Positions 7,946 through 15,964 of a stretch of DNA of 64,000 nt are shown one piece after another. The stretch is from NCBI GenBank assembly GCA_045596385.1, contig JAZOCC010000007.1:1-64000 (forward strand), in the 5' to 3' direction. A program made the position numbers and the translations under genes. Within the stretch, counting starts at the first letter, position 1, and every line of letters begins with the position of its first letter. Source of the DNA: SIG307 sp045596385. Lineage in GTDB: Bacteria; Bacillota; Clostridia; Lachnospirales; Lachnospiraceae. Below the pieces are notes generated by a model. It did not search any database, had not been told where the DNA came from, and worked only from the letters and a program-made list of their open reading frames with translations.

Positions 7946-8191
7946 ATGAGAATATACATAAAAGAAGAGTCAGGGAAGAAATGGAAGTTCAGGATTCCTC
8001 TCGGATTGGTTTTCAATAGGATGACGGCAGGTTTTATAGCAAGAAGAGCTCAAAAGGAAGGAACGAATATTTCCAAAAAGCAATTGTGGGCGTTAATAAA
8101 AGAAGTAAAAGCCTACAAAAAAAGCCATAAGAGCTGGAAACTTGTAGAGGTTGACAGCGGAGATGGGGTTCATATGGAGATTAACTTATAA
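7946..8191 (+). CDS. small SHOCT/YvlB-like protein
   Basis: The 81-residue basic protein consists of an IPLGLVFNRM segment, a linker and an ending LVEVDSGDGVHMEINL. Both parts align with the C-terminal domain of the XRE protein just upstream (IPMALV..., MEVESGEGDTVRI). It starts 3 bases after that gene's stop with only a weak ribosome site, so it is probably translated by coupling. The function is unknown; YvlB-like proteins are linked to envelope-stress responses. Confidence 0.6.
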   Translation: MRIYIKEESGKKWKFRIPLGLVFNRMTAGFIARRAQKEGTNISKKQLWALIKEVKAYKKSHKSWKLVEVDSGDGVHMEINL

Positions 8192-8213
8192 CTGTTTTAA
8201 CGGAGGAAATGAA

Positions 8214-8696
8214 ATGGATATTAGTTTGCACGATATTACAAAGGATAATTGGGAATATGTCGTATCTCTGACAACCAATGAGGATAAAAGACCTTCCGTG
8301 GTAGAGAAGTATGTGAACGGAAATGCATATTCTATGTTGGAAGCTCTTTACAATCCGGAGTTAACCATGAAAGCTATCGTAGTGTCAGAGGGAGAGAAAC
8401 TAAAAGGGGTTGGTTTTACCTTGTATGGACCGGTAGATAATGGGAGTGAAATTGTTTATATGATATATAGATTCATGATAGATGTGAGATTCCAAGGACA
8501 GGGCTATGGAACAAAGGCCTTAACTGTGATCATGGAAGAAATGAAAAAGCAATACAAATGTGAAGAAATATATCTTTCAACAGTTCCTGAGAATGAAAAG
8601 GCATTACATTTATATGAAAAAGCAGGGTTTGTCTCAACGGGGATTGAAATAGGTAGTGAAGCACATAAGGAAATAGTATATAAGTGCACGGTATGA
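8214..8696 (+). CDS. GNAT-family N-acetyltransferase
   Basis: The 160-residue protein shows FMIDVRFQGQGYGTKAL, the acetyl-CoA loop of GNAT enzymes of the spermidine/RimI-like type, and HLYEKAGFVSTG near the end. The start is ATG 8214, behind CGGAGG at 8201-8206; an upstream in-frame ATG at 8151 overlaps the previous gene and has no ribosome site. The substrate is unknown. Confidence 0.8.
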   Translation: MDISLHDITKDNWEYVVSLTTNEDKRPSVVEKYVNGNAYSMLEALYNPELTMKAIVVSEGEKLKGVGFTLYGPVDNGSEIVYMIYRFMIDVRFQGQGYGTKALTVIMEEMKKQYKCEEIYLSTVPENEKALHLYEKAGFVSTGIEIGSEAHKEIVYKCTV

Positions 8697-8731
8697 TTGA
8701 AAGAGAGAAGTTTTTGAGGAGGAGTTTGTTT

Positions 8732-9670
8732 GTGATTGAAAAACAGGGAATAATGCTTTCCCGGTGTTTTGCATTTGCAGATGAGAGAAAGAGGCTTTCT
8801 TGGCGTTTTGCATCAGCGGTTGAAGGAAAGGAATTGTTACAGCGTAATGATGCGTATTACAACCGTTTGAACCGGAATGATATCAGTTATCGTCTGCAGA
8901 AAAAAGAAGGCACTGTGGAGGAATTAAAATTATTTGCCGCAACTCAGATGAAAGATTTTACTGAGGAAGAGGTGACTTTCGTCAATGAGACGGTGGAATG
9001 GTTTCTTCTGACATGTAAAGAAAACGGTTACAATTTGCCGCCTTTGGACGAAATTGTGTTTGTCAGAAGTACCTTGTATGATGAGTTCGGCGCAAGCGGA
9101 TATTCCTCCGGTATGCAGATCTATCTTGGTGATGAACTGTTTTTAAGATTAAAGAGCGACGATGAACAGGCAAAGATAAAGTTCAAGCATACGCTGATAC
9201 ATGAAATTTTTCACTGCATGACGCGGAGTAATCCTGATTTTCGGGCAGCCATGTATCGTGTTATCAACTTCGAGGTAGATGAGAAAGAGTATGAGTTCCC
9301 GGATGAAATCAGTGGTTGTATCCTCCACAATCCGGATGTAGATCATATGAATTCCTGTGCAGCGTTTACGGTGAAAGGAAAGAAGACGGAATGCGTCATG
9401 ATTTGCATGTGTCCGCCTTATGAAAAGGATGGAGAGGGCTTGACGGACCTATTAATTGGATTCGTTCCGGTAGATGATTTATCTACGCTGTATTCTTTAA
9501 ATGATATCTCGGATTTTTGGGATGTTGTCGGAAAAAATACGGACTACATCCTCGGTCCGGAAGAAATAATGGCGAAAAACTATGCCGATGCTTTGGTTTA
9601 TGGCACAGACGGTCGGAGTTATCCGAATCCTGAGATTATTCAGGGGGTGCTGGATTATCTGCGGAAATAA
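8732..9670 (+). CDS. HExxH metallopeptidase-like protein
   Basis: The 312-residue protein contains HTLIHEIFHCMTR, an HExxH zinc-peptidase motif, in its middle. No signal peptide or membrane segment is seen, so it is probably intracellular. I do not recognise the family beyond the zincin signature. I chose GTG 8732 because GAGGAGGAG (8716-8724) precedes it at good distance; the upstream ATG at 8684 lies inside the preceding gene. The last part (YGTDGRSYPNPEIIQGVLDYL) looks like a conserved tail. Confidence 0.55.
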   Translation: MIEKQGIMLSRCFAFADERKRLSWRFASAVEGKELLQRNDAYYNRLNRNDISYRLQKKEGTVEELKLFAATQMKDFTEEEVTFVNETVEWFLLTCKENGYNLPPLDEIVFVRSTLYDEFGASGYSSGMQIYLGDELFLRLKSDDEQAKIKFKHTLIHEIFHCMTRSNPDFRAAMYRVINFEVDEKEYEFPDEISGCILHNPDVDHMNSCAAFTVKGKKTECVMICMCPPYEKDGEGLTDLLIGFVPVDDLSTLYSLNDISDFWDVVGKNTDYILGPEEIMAKNYADALVYGTDGRSYPNPEIIQGVLDYLRK

Positions 9671-9681
9671 AAGAATTTCTC

Positions 9682-9710
9682 TTGCATTTTCACAACATCG
9701 GGTGTATAAT
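9682..9710 (+). promoter_or_regulatory. promoter of the thiamine operon
   Basis: TTGCAT (9682-9687) and TATAAT (9705-9710) are 17 bases apart. The start near 9717 lies just ahead of the first TPP riboswitch. Confidence 0.65.
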
Positions 9711-9726
9711 GACAACGAAATAAAAA

Positions 9727-9812
9727 CAGGGGAGCTTGTGATGGCAGGCTGAGAGGAAGTAATCAAACTTCGACCCTATAACCTGATACGGATAATGCCG
9801 TCGTAGGAAGTC
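9727..9812 (+). promoter_or_regulatory. TPP riboswitch 1 (THI element)
   Basis: The conserved TPP aptamer blocks are present in order: GGGGAGCTTGTG, GGCTGAGAGG, CGACCC, AACCTGAT, GGATAATGCC and CGTAGGAAG. It is followed by its own terminator. Thiamine pyrophosphate binding should favour termination and shut off the thi genes. Confidence 0.95.
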
Positions 9813-9832
9813 ATACACAAGGATTTTTTACA

Positions 9833-9867
9833 GGAGATATCCGCGAGGGTATCTCTTTTATCTTTTT
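9833..9867 (+). terminator. expression-platform terminator of TPP riboswitch 1
   Basis: GGAGATATCC (9833-9842) pairs with GGGTATCTCT (9847-9856) around a GCGA tetraloop, followed by a T-rich tail to 9867. Confidence 0.8.
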
Positions 9868-9879
9868 ACAACAAAATAA

Positions 9880-9965
9880 TCGGGGAGCTTGTGTTGACAG
9901 GCTGAGAGGAAGGTGTAACCTTCGACCCATGAACCTGATTTGGATAATGCCAACGTAGGGAAAGA
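9880..9965 (+). promoter_or_regulatory. TPP riboswitch 2 (THI element)
   Basis: A second complete TPP aptamer: GGGGAGCTTGTG, GGCTGAGAGG, CGACCC, AACCTGAT, GGATAATGCC, CGTAGGGAA. It shares nearly all conserved blocks and several variable bases with the first, which suggests duplication of the whole aptamer. Confidence 0.95.
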
Positions 9966-9978
9966 ATCTGTAAGGGTT

Positions 9979-10018
9979 ACGGGAAACTACCAAATCGGAG
10001 TTTCCCGTTTCTTTTTTT
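9979..10018 (+). terminator. expression-platform terminator of TPP riboswitch 2
   Basis: ACGGGAAACT (9979-9988) pairs perfectly with AGTTTCCCGT (9999-10008), followed by TTCTTTTTTT. Confidence 0.85.
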
Positions 10019-10091
10019 GCGTGCAGGCAAAGTGAGCGTTGAGTTGTCGGTGCAAAGCATAGCCTGCACGCAAGAAAGCAGGCAAAGTGAG
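10019..10091 (+). repeat. inverted and direct repeats between riboswitch 2 and thiS
   Basis: GCGTGCAGGC (10019-10028) pairs perfectly with GCCTGCACGC (10062-10071). GCAGGCAAAGTGAG occurs at both 10023-10036 and 10078-10091, 55 bases apart, with looser similarity continuing after each copy. No role is known; it lengthens the leader between the last terminator and the thiS ribosome site. Confidence 0.6.
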
Positions 10092-10133
10092 TATAGAGTC
10101 ATCAGCGCAAGCTTGTTTGAAGGAGGTGAAATT

Positions 10134-10328
10134 ATGGTAAAGGTAAACGGCCTAGAAGTGGATATTGCCGGAAAGACGATTTCGGAATACATTGCGACAA
10201 CGGAGTATGATCCGAAACGCATTGCCGTGGAATGTAACGGCGACATCGTGTTTAAGTCACAGTATGATGTCACCGTTCTTCACGACGGTGATAGCCTGGA
10301 AATTGTCAGTTTTGTAGGAGGTGGTTGA
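10134..10328 (+). CDS. thiS: ThiS sulfur-carrier protein
   Basis: The 64-residue ubiquitin-like protein ends in VGGG; the terminal Gly-Gly is adenylated by ThiF and then thiocarboxylated to donate sulfur for the thiazole ring. The start ATG 10134 follows AAGGAGGTGAA at ideal spacing; an upstream ATG at 10017 lies in the leader repeats and is unlikely. It is the first gene of the thi operon under two TPP riboswitches. Its last codons (GGA GGT GGT) also form the ribosome site of thiF. Confidence 0.93.
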   Translation: MVKVNGLEVDIAGKTISEYIATTEYDPKRIAVECNGDIVFKSQYDVTVLHDGDSLEIVSFVGGG

Positions 10329-10964
10329 GTGATTCCGTCAAAGAAAGAATGGATGGATGCGCTGGAAGCCCGGCACGGAACGGAGTTACAGAGACGGTTT
10401 TCCGAAGCTACGGTGGCTGTGTGCGGCTTGGGCGGTCTTGGGTCAAATATCGCTATCGCTTTGGCGAGAGTCGGCATCGGGAAGTTAGTCTTAATTGATT
10501 TTGACAAGGTGGATATTACAAATCTTCACCGTCAGCAATACAAGGCGAATCAAATCGGTCTTTATAAAACAGACGCACTTGCAGAAAATCTTTTCGAAAT
10601 TGCACCCTATACGGAAATTAAAACGATTACTGCGAGACTCGCGGAGGACAACCTCATAATGCTTCTGAAAGATGCGGATGTTATCTGCGAAGCATTTGAT
10701 GATGCGGAAGCCAAGGCAATGCTGGTAAACGGTGTGCTGGAGCAACTGCCGGGTCGTTTTCTGGTGGCGGCCTCCGGTATGGCGGGGATGGATACCCCCA
10801 ATACCATCAAGACGCGTAAAATAGGGAAGCGGTTTTATCTTTGCGGCGATGAAGTCAGTGATGTGGCAGGAACCATCGGTCTTGTCGCTCCCCGGGTGAT
10901 GCTTTGCGCCGCACACCAAGCACAAACAGTCCTGCGGATTCTCGCGGGTGAATGCGAAGTGTAA
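10329..10964 (+). CDS. thiF: ThiF adenylyltransferase, short clostridial type
   Basis: The 211-residue protein has the E1-like nucleotide loop VCGLGGLGSN and the pattern D-F-D-x-V-D-x-x-N-L-H-R-Q-Q-Y. It activates the C-terminal glycine of ThiS with ATP. The length matches the short family found in clostridia. GTG 10329 directly abuts the thiS stop codon, and its ribosome site is inside the end of thiS, so translation is coupled. Confidence 0.9.
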   Translation: MIPSKKEWMDALEARHGTELQRRFSEATVAVCGLGGLGSNIAIALARVGIGKLVLIDFDKVDITNLHRQQYKANQIGLYKTDALAENLFEIAPYTEIKTITARLAEDNLIMLLKDADVICEAFDDAEAKAMLVNGVLEQLPGRFLVAASGMAGMDTPNTIKTRKIGKRFYLCGDEVSDVAGTIGLVAPRVMLCAAHQAQTVLRILAGECEV

Positions 10965-11022
10965 GAACGTTTAAGAAACAAGAAAGTATAAAGAAGGAAA
11001 GCATAAGAAAGAAGGACAAAGT

Positions 11023-11796
11023 ATGGAAAACAAAGACAAATTAATTATCGGAGGACATGAATTCCATTCACGTTTCATTTTAGGCTCCGGTAAGTATTCT
11101 ATGAAACTCATTGAGGCAGCGGTAAAAGATGCCGGTGCAGAAATCATCACACTTGCAGTACGCAGAGCCAACACGAAAGAACAGGAGAATATTTTAGATT
11201 ACATTCCGGAAGGAGTCACGCTTCTCCCGAACACCTCCGGTGCGAGAAATGCGGAGGAAGCGGTTCGTATTGCCCGCCTTGCCAGAGAACTGGGCTGCGG
11301 AAACTTTGTGAAAGTAGAAATTATGCGTGATACCAAGTATTTGCTTCCGGACAATCAGGAGACCATCAAAGCCACGGAGATTCTGGCAAAGGAGGGCTTC
11401 GTGGTTATGCCGTACATGTATCCGGATTTGAATGCTGCCCGTGATATGGTAAATGCGGGAGCCGCTACCATTATGCCGTTGGCTTCCCCTATCGGCTCCA
11501 ATAAGGGGCTTGCGACCAAGGAGTTTATTCAGATTCTCATCGACGAAATCGACCTTCCGATCATCGTAGATGCAGGTATCGGCAGACCGTCTCAGGCTTG
11601 TGAGGCGATGGAGATGGGCGCTGCGGCTATCATGGCAAACACGGCCCTTGCAACTGCCGGTGATTTGCCTATGATGGCGTCTGCCTTCCGTCAGGCCATC
11701 GAAGCCGGAAGAAAGGCGTATCTGGCCGGTTTGGGACGTGTGCTGACCCGTGGAGCTTCCGCTTCCGATCCTTTGACCGGTTTTTTACGGGATTAA
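11023..11796 (+). CDS. thiG: thiazole synthase ThiG
   Basis: The 257-residue protein begins DKLIIGGHEFHSRFILGSGK, typical of ThiG, and contains the phosphate-binding segments VDAGIGRPSQA and MGAAAIMANTA. ThiG condenses 1-deoxyxylulose 5-phosphate, dehydroglycine and ThiS thiocarboxylate to the thiazole phosphate in an (alpha/beta)8 barrel; the lysine in VKVEIM is the expected imine-forming region. It acts with ThiH in the cytoplasm and follows thiF by 58 bases. Confidence 0.95.
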   Translation: MENKDKLIIGGHEFHSRFILGSGKYSMKLIEAAVKDAGAEIITLAVRRANTKEQENILDYIPEGVTLLPNTSGARNAEEAVRIARLARELGCGNFVKVEIMRDTKYLLPDNQETIKATEILAKEGFVVMPYMYPDLNAARDMVNAGAATIMPLASPIGSNKGLATKEFIQILIDEIDLPIIVDAGIGRPSQACEAMEMGAAAIMANTALATAGDLPMMASAFRQAIEAGRKAYLAGLGRVLTRGASASDPLTGFLRD

Positions 11797-11808
11797 GGAG
11801 TGCGACCT

Positions 11809-13062
11809 ATGGAAAATCAATTTTTTGTAGACTCCGGGCATTTGTCACCGGAGGCGCTTGAGAAAAAGCATCGGCTGGAAACAGACCCGGCCTGTCGGAA
11901 AAATCATATGGAGTATTTGCCGGGCATGGAAATCATCGAATCTGATGTCTGCCGACAGGTGATGGAACAGAGGAACTCCTTTGATTATTCGGTTTACACG
12001 GCTCGTGATGTCCGGGCGGCCCTTGACCACGAAACCTGTTCCGTTGAGGATTTCAAGGCGCTGCTTTCTCCTGCGGCAGAGCCTTTTTTGGAAGAAATGG
12101 CACAGAGAGCGCGCATAGAGACCGGTAAACATTTCGGGAATACGGTATATCTCTTTACCCCGCTTTATATCGCCAATTACTGCGAGAATTACTGTGTGTA
12201 TTGCGGCTTTAACTGCTACAACCATATCAACCGCATGAAGCTGAATCCGGAGCAGATTGAGCATGAAATGAAGGTGATTGCAGATTCCGGCATGGAAGAG
12301 ATTCTGATTCTTACCGGTGAGAGTCGCGGACAGAGTAATGTGGAATATATCGGCGAGGCTTGTAAACTGGCACGGAAATATTTCCGTATGGTGGGTTTGG
12401 AAATCTATCCGGTGAATACCGACGAGTATCGTTATCTTCATGAGTGTGGTGCGGATTATGTGACGGTATTCCAGGAAACTTATGATACGGACAAATATGA
12501 AACCCTTCACCTGTTGGGGCATAAGCGTGTCTGGCCGTACCGCTTTGATGCACAGGAGCGTGCATTGCGCGGCGGTATGCGCGGAGTAGCATTTTCTGCT
12601 CTGTTGGGCTTGTCCGATTTCAGAAAGGATGCGCTGGCAAGTGCACTTCATGTGTATTACCTGCAACGGAAATATCCTCATGCGGAAATGTCTCTCTCTT
12701 GTCCGAGATTGCGTCCGATTGTCAATAACGATAAAATCAGTCCCTTGGATGTGGGGGAAAAACAGCTTTGTCAGGTGCTTTGTGCCTATCGTATTTTCCT
12801 GCCGTTTGTGGGAATTACCGTATCCTCCCGGGAGAGTGCGGCGTTCCGGAACGGCATCGTAAAAATCGCGGCTACCAAAGTTTCCGCAGGCGTATCTACC
12901 GGTATCGGAGATCACGAAAGCAAATACACCGGTAAGGAAGATGATGCCGCAAAGGGCGATGAGCAGTTTGAAATCGATGACAATCGCAGCTTTGATGCGA
13001 TGTATCAGGATATGTCCGGGGAAGGCTTGCAACCGGTACTCAATGATTATGTTTATGTGTGA
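11809..13062 (+). CDS. thiH: 2-iminoacetate synthase ThiH (radical SAM)
   Basis: The 417-residue protein has the radical-SAM cluster motif C-x3-C-x2-C in YCENYCVYCGF. It cleaves tyrosine to p-cresol and dehydroglycine, which feeds ThiG. I chose ATG 11809, spaced 8 bases from TAAGGAG; GTG 11800 overlaps that ribosome site. A long antisense frame is only a composition shadow. Confidence 0.95.
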   Translation: MENQFFVDSGHLSPEALEKKHRLETDPACRKNHMEYLPGMEIIESDVCRQVMEQRNSFDYSVYTARDVRAALDHETCSVEDFKALLSPAAEPFLEEMAQRARIETGKHFGNTVYLFTPLYIANYCENYCVYCGFNCYNHINRMKLNPEQIEHEMKVIADSGMEEILILTGESRGQSNVEYIGEACKLARKYFRMVGLEIYPVNTDEYRYLHECGADYVTVFQETYDTDKYETLHLLGHKRVWPYRFDAQERALRGGMRGVAFSALLGLSDFRKDALASALHVYYLQRKYPHAEMSLSCPRLRPIVNNDKISPLDVGEKQLCQVLCAYRIFLPFVGITVSSRESAAFRNGIVKIAATKVSAGVSTGIGDHESKYTGKEDDAAKGDEQFEIDDNRSFDAMYQDMSGEGLQPVLNDYVYV

Positions 13063-13072
13063 GGTATAGGAC

Positions 13073-13714
13073 ATGAGAAAATTTGATTCGAGTTTATATT
13101 TTATTACCGACAGCACGAATTACAGCGAGGAAGAATTTCTTTCTCGCGTGGAGCAGGCGCTCAAAGGAGGCGTAACCCTTCTTCAACTTCGTGAAAAGGA
13201 AAAATCCACCAGAGAGTATATCGAGCTTGCGGAAAAGGTGCACGAACTTACAAAGAGATATAACGTGTCGCTAATCATTGATGACCGGGTGGATGTGGCA
13301 CTTGCCGTTGACGCGGAAGGGGTTCATGTAGGTGCCAGCGATATGCCGGTTGCCACGGCAAGAAAACTGATGGGAGAAGACAAAATTGTGGGAGCCACCG
13401 CAAAGACCGTTCCCTGGGCAAAAGAAGCCTGTGAACAGGGTGCAGACTACCTCGGTGTAGGTGCAATCTATCCGACCACCACAAAGGTGAAAACGGTTTT
13501 GACTTCTACCGATACCCTCCGTGATATTTGCAATGCGGTGACCATTCCGGTGAATGCCATCGGGGGATTGAACAAGGACAACATTGATGTGCTTAAAGGC
13601 ATTCCTGTTGCCGGAATCTGCGTTGTGTCAGCCATCATGAAGGCAGACAATCCGAAGACTGCAGCGGAAGAATTAAAGGCAAGAGCCCGGGAGCTGGGTT
13701 TATATAAAATGTGA
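13073..13714 (+). CDS. thiE: thiamine-phosphate synthase ThiE
   Basis: The 213-residue barrel shows ITDSTN near the start, LLQLREKEKSTREY, IIDDRVDVAL, GVHVGASDMPV and GVGAIYPTTTK, the pyrophosphate- and pyrimidine-binding segments of ThiE. It joins the HMP pyrophosphate and thiazole phosphate to give thiamine monophosphate. It begins 10 bases after thiH. Confidence 0.95.
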   Translation: MRKFDSSLYFITDSTNYSEEEFLSRVEQALKGGVTLLQLREKEKSTREYIELAEKVHELTKRYNVSLIIDDRVDVALAVDAEGVHVGASDMPVATARKLMGEDKIVGATAKTVPWAKEACEQGADYLGVGAIYPTTTKVKTVLTSTDTLRDICNAVTIPVNAIGGLNKDNIDVLKGIPVAGICVVSAIMKADNPKTAAEELKARARELGLYKM

Positions 13715-13833
13715 TGTTTACATTTTGGAAGTTTTGTTTCGGCTAAATAAGCTGACAACTTTAAGCGGCATATTGGGGGCACCACCTTATGTCGCAGAAG
13801 AAAACGATGCTGAAAAAAGAAAGGAGCATATGT

Positions 13834-14802
13834 ATGAAAACAGCATTGACCATTGCAGGAAGCGATTGCAGCGGAGGCGCCGGAATTCAGGCAGATTTAA
13901 AAACAATGACCATGAACGGAGTGTATGCCATGAGTGTACTGACCGCATTGACGGCGCAGAATACCACCGGAGTCCGAAGTATCACGGAGGTAACGCCCGC
14001 ATTTTTGAAGGACCAGATGGATGCGGTATTTGAGGACATCCGCCCGGACGCCGTGAAAATCGGAATGGTAGCATCGGGGCCGCTTATTGATACGATTGCG
14101 GAACGACTTGTGTATTACAAGGCGGAGAATGTTGTGGTTGACCCGGTCATGGTGGCAACCAGCGGATCGAAGCTGATTGCAGAGGACGCACTTGCGGTCT
14201 TAAAGGAAAAACTACTCCCACTTGCAACGGTAATAACCCCTAATATTCCGGAAGCGGAAATTCTTGCGGAAAGGTCGATTGAAAGCGAAGAGGATATGCT
14301 TGCGGCAGCAAAACGGATTAGTGAGGCCTATCATTGTGCGGTACTTTGCAAAGGCGGACACAGCATCAACGATGCCAATGATCTTTTGTACTTTGACGGG
14401 AATTACCGGTGGTTTTACGGAAAACGTATTGACAATCCCAACACCCACGGAACCGGATGTACCTTATCCAGTGCCATTGCTTCCAATTTGGCAAAGAGCT
14501 ATAGCCTAGAGGAAGCGGTAGAGAGAGCAAAGGCATATATTTCGGGAGCTCTTTTTGCGCAACTTGATTTAGGACAAGGCTCGGGGCCGATGATGCACAA
14601 TTTTGATTTGAATGCCCCTTTGCCGAGGAAAAAATATCTGACTGAAAGGAACAAAGAAAATGAGAAATTATACGACTCAAATGGATGCCGCAAAGCGCGG
14701 CATTATCACTCCGGAGATGAAGGCGGTTGCCGCAAAGGAATACAGAACCGAGGAAGAAATCCGCGACCTTGTTGCCAAAGGACAAGTTGCCATATGCGCT
14801 AA
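13834..14802 (+). CDS. thiD: hydroxymethylpyrimidine (phosphate) kinase ThiD with overrun C-terminus
   Basis: The N-terminal part is standard ThiD: AGSDCSGGAGIQADLK for HMP binding, VVVDPVMVATSG, and the ATP/anion-hole segment NTHGTGCTLSSAIA. It phosphorylates HMP and HMP phosphate. ATG 13834 follows AAGGAG; the upstream ATG at 13789 has no ribosome site. The domain should end near GPMMHNFDLN (about residue 260), but no in-frame stop occurs until 14802. The last 48 or so residues are therefore translated from the out-of-frame start of thiC, a 143-base overlap. One base further along, a TGA would stop it at the expected place, so a lost stop or a frameshift is likely. Confidence 0.85.
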   Translation: MKTALTIAGSDCSGGAGIQADLKTMTMNGVYAMSVLTALTAQNTTGVRSITEVTPAFLKDQMDAVFEDIRPDAVKIGMVASGPLIDTIAERLVYYKAENVVVDPVMVATSGSKLIAEDALAVLKEKLLPLATVITPNIPEAEILAERSIESEEDMLAAAKRISEAYHCAVLCKGGHSINDANDLLYFDGNYRWFYGKRIDNPNTHGTGCTLSSAIASNLAKSYSLEEAVERAKAYISGALFAQLDLGQGSGPMMHNFDLNAPLPRKKYLTERNKENEKLYDSNGCRKARHYHSGDEGGCRKGIQNRGRNPRPCCQRTSCHMR

Positions 14803-15964
14803 TAAGTTACATACCTGCATTGACCCCAACGGTGTCGGTTCGATGCTTCGCACCAAGATTAACGTGAATCTTGGTGTGTCTCGTGATTGTAAGGACTATG
14901 ACATTGAAATGCAAAAGGTTATGGCGGCAGTCGATATGGGCGCAGAGGCCATTATGGACTTGTCAAGCCACGGAAACACCCAGCCCTTCCGACGGAAGCT
15001 GACCGCTGAGTGCCCGGCTATGATCGGTACGGTGCCGGTGTATGACAGCGTGATTCACTATCAGAGAGATCTTGCCACTCTTACTGCGAAGGACTTTATT
15101 GATGTGGTTCGATTGCACGCGCAGGACGGCGTGGACTTTGTAACGCTTCATTGCGGAATTACCCGCAAAACCATTGAACAGATTCGTAAGCACAACCGAA
15201 AAATGAATATCGTTTCCCGTGGCGGCTCCTTGGTGTTTGCGTGGATGAGTATGACCGGTGAGGAAAATCCTTTCTACGAGTATTACGATGAGATTTTGGA
15301 TATTTGCCGTGAGTATGACGTGACGATTTCCCTCGGTGACGCCTGCCGTCCGGGCTGTCTTGCGGATGCAAGTGATGTATGCCAGATTGAGGAGCTGGTT
15401 CGACTCGGAGAGCTGACGAAGCGTGCCTGGGCGAAGGATGTACAGGTCATGGTGGAGGGGCCGGGGCATATGCCGTTGGATCAGATTGAAGCCAATATGA
15501 AGCTGCAACAGACCATTTGTATGGGTGCGCCTTTCTATGTTCTGGGTCCGATTGTTACGGATATTGCTCCGGGATATGACCACATTACCTCTGCCATCGG
15601 CGGTGCAATCGCAGCCTCTTCCGGTGCTGCCTTCCTCTGCTATGTAACTCCTGCAGAGCATTTGGCTCTTCCGAATGTGGAGGATGTAAAGCAGGGGATC
15701 ATCGCTTCCCGGATTGCAGCACATGCGGCAGATATTGCGAAGAAAGTACTTCATGCAAGAGATGTGGACGATGCAATGGCAGATGCCAGAAGAACATTCG
15801 ACTGGGAGAAACAGTGGGAATGCTCCATCGATCCGGAAACGGCGAAAGCAATTCGTGACAGCCGTGCGCCGGAACACGAAGACAGCTGCTCCATGTGCGG
15901 AAAGTTCTGTGCCGTCAGAAGCATGAACAAAGCCTTAAACGGAGAGTATATTGATATTCTGTAA
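14660..15964 (+). CDS. thiC: phosphomethylpyrimidine synthase ThiC
   Basis: The 434-residue protein has the ThiC hallmarks MDLSSHGNTQPFRR, TLHCGITRKTI, SRGGS and EGPGHMPLDQI, and the C-terminal iron-sulfur motif CSMCGKFC (spacing x2/x3, the form I associate with clostridial ThiC). It converts AIR to HMP phosphate by radical SAM chemistry. AAAGGA precedes ATG 14660 inside the thiD frame. Its stop codon overlaps the outer arm of a long structured intergenic element that may also end transcription. Confidence 0.95.
   Translation: MRNYTTQMDAAKRGIITPEMKAVAAKEYRTEEEIRDLVAKGQVAICANKLHTCIDPNGVGSMLRTKINVNLGVSRDCKDYDIEMQKVMAAVDMGAEAIMDLSSHGNTQPFRRKLTAECPAMIGTVPVYDSVIHYQRDLATLTAKDFIDVVRLHAQDGVDFVTLHCGITRKTIEQIRKHNRKMNIVSRGGSLVFAWMSMTGEENPFYEYYDEILDICREYDVTISLGDACRPGCLADASDVCQIEELVRLGELTKRAWAKDVQVMVEGPGHMPLDQIEANMKLQQTICMGAPFYVLGPIVTDIAPGYDHITSAIGGAIAASSGAAFLCYVTPAEHLALPNVEDVKQGIIASRIAAHAADIAKKVLHARDVDDAMADARRTFDWEKQWECSIDPETAKAIRDSRAPEHEDSCSMCGKFCAVRSMNKALNGEYIDIL

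Noticed and set aside
10017..10133. An upstream ATG giving ThiS a 39-residue extension
   Set aside because: It begins inside the T-run of the second riboswitch terminator and reads through the leader repeats; ThiS proteins start at MVKVNG-like sequence behind the strong ribosome site.
11845..13116. A 420-codon open frame antisense to thiH and thiE
   Set aside because: It follows from the codon bias of thiH on the other strand, has no ribosome site and encodes no recognisable motif.
14963..15877. A 300-codon open frame antisense to thiC
   Set aside because: Same reason: a shadow of a strongly conserved gene with no start signal or domain.
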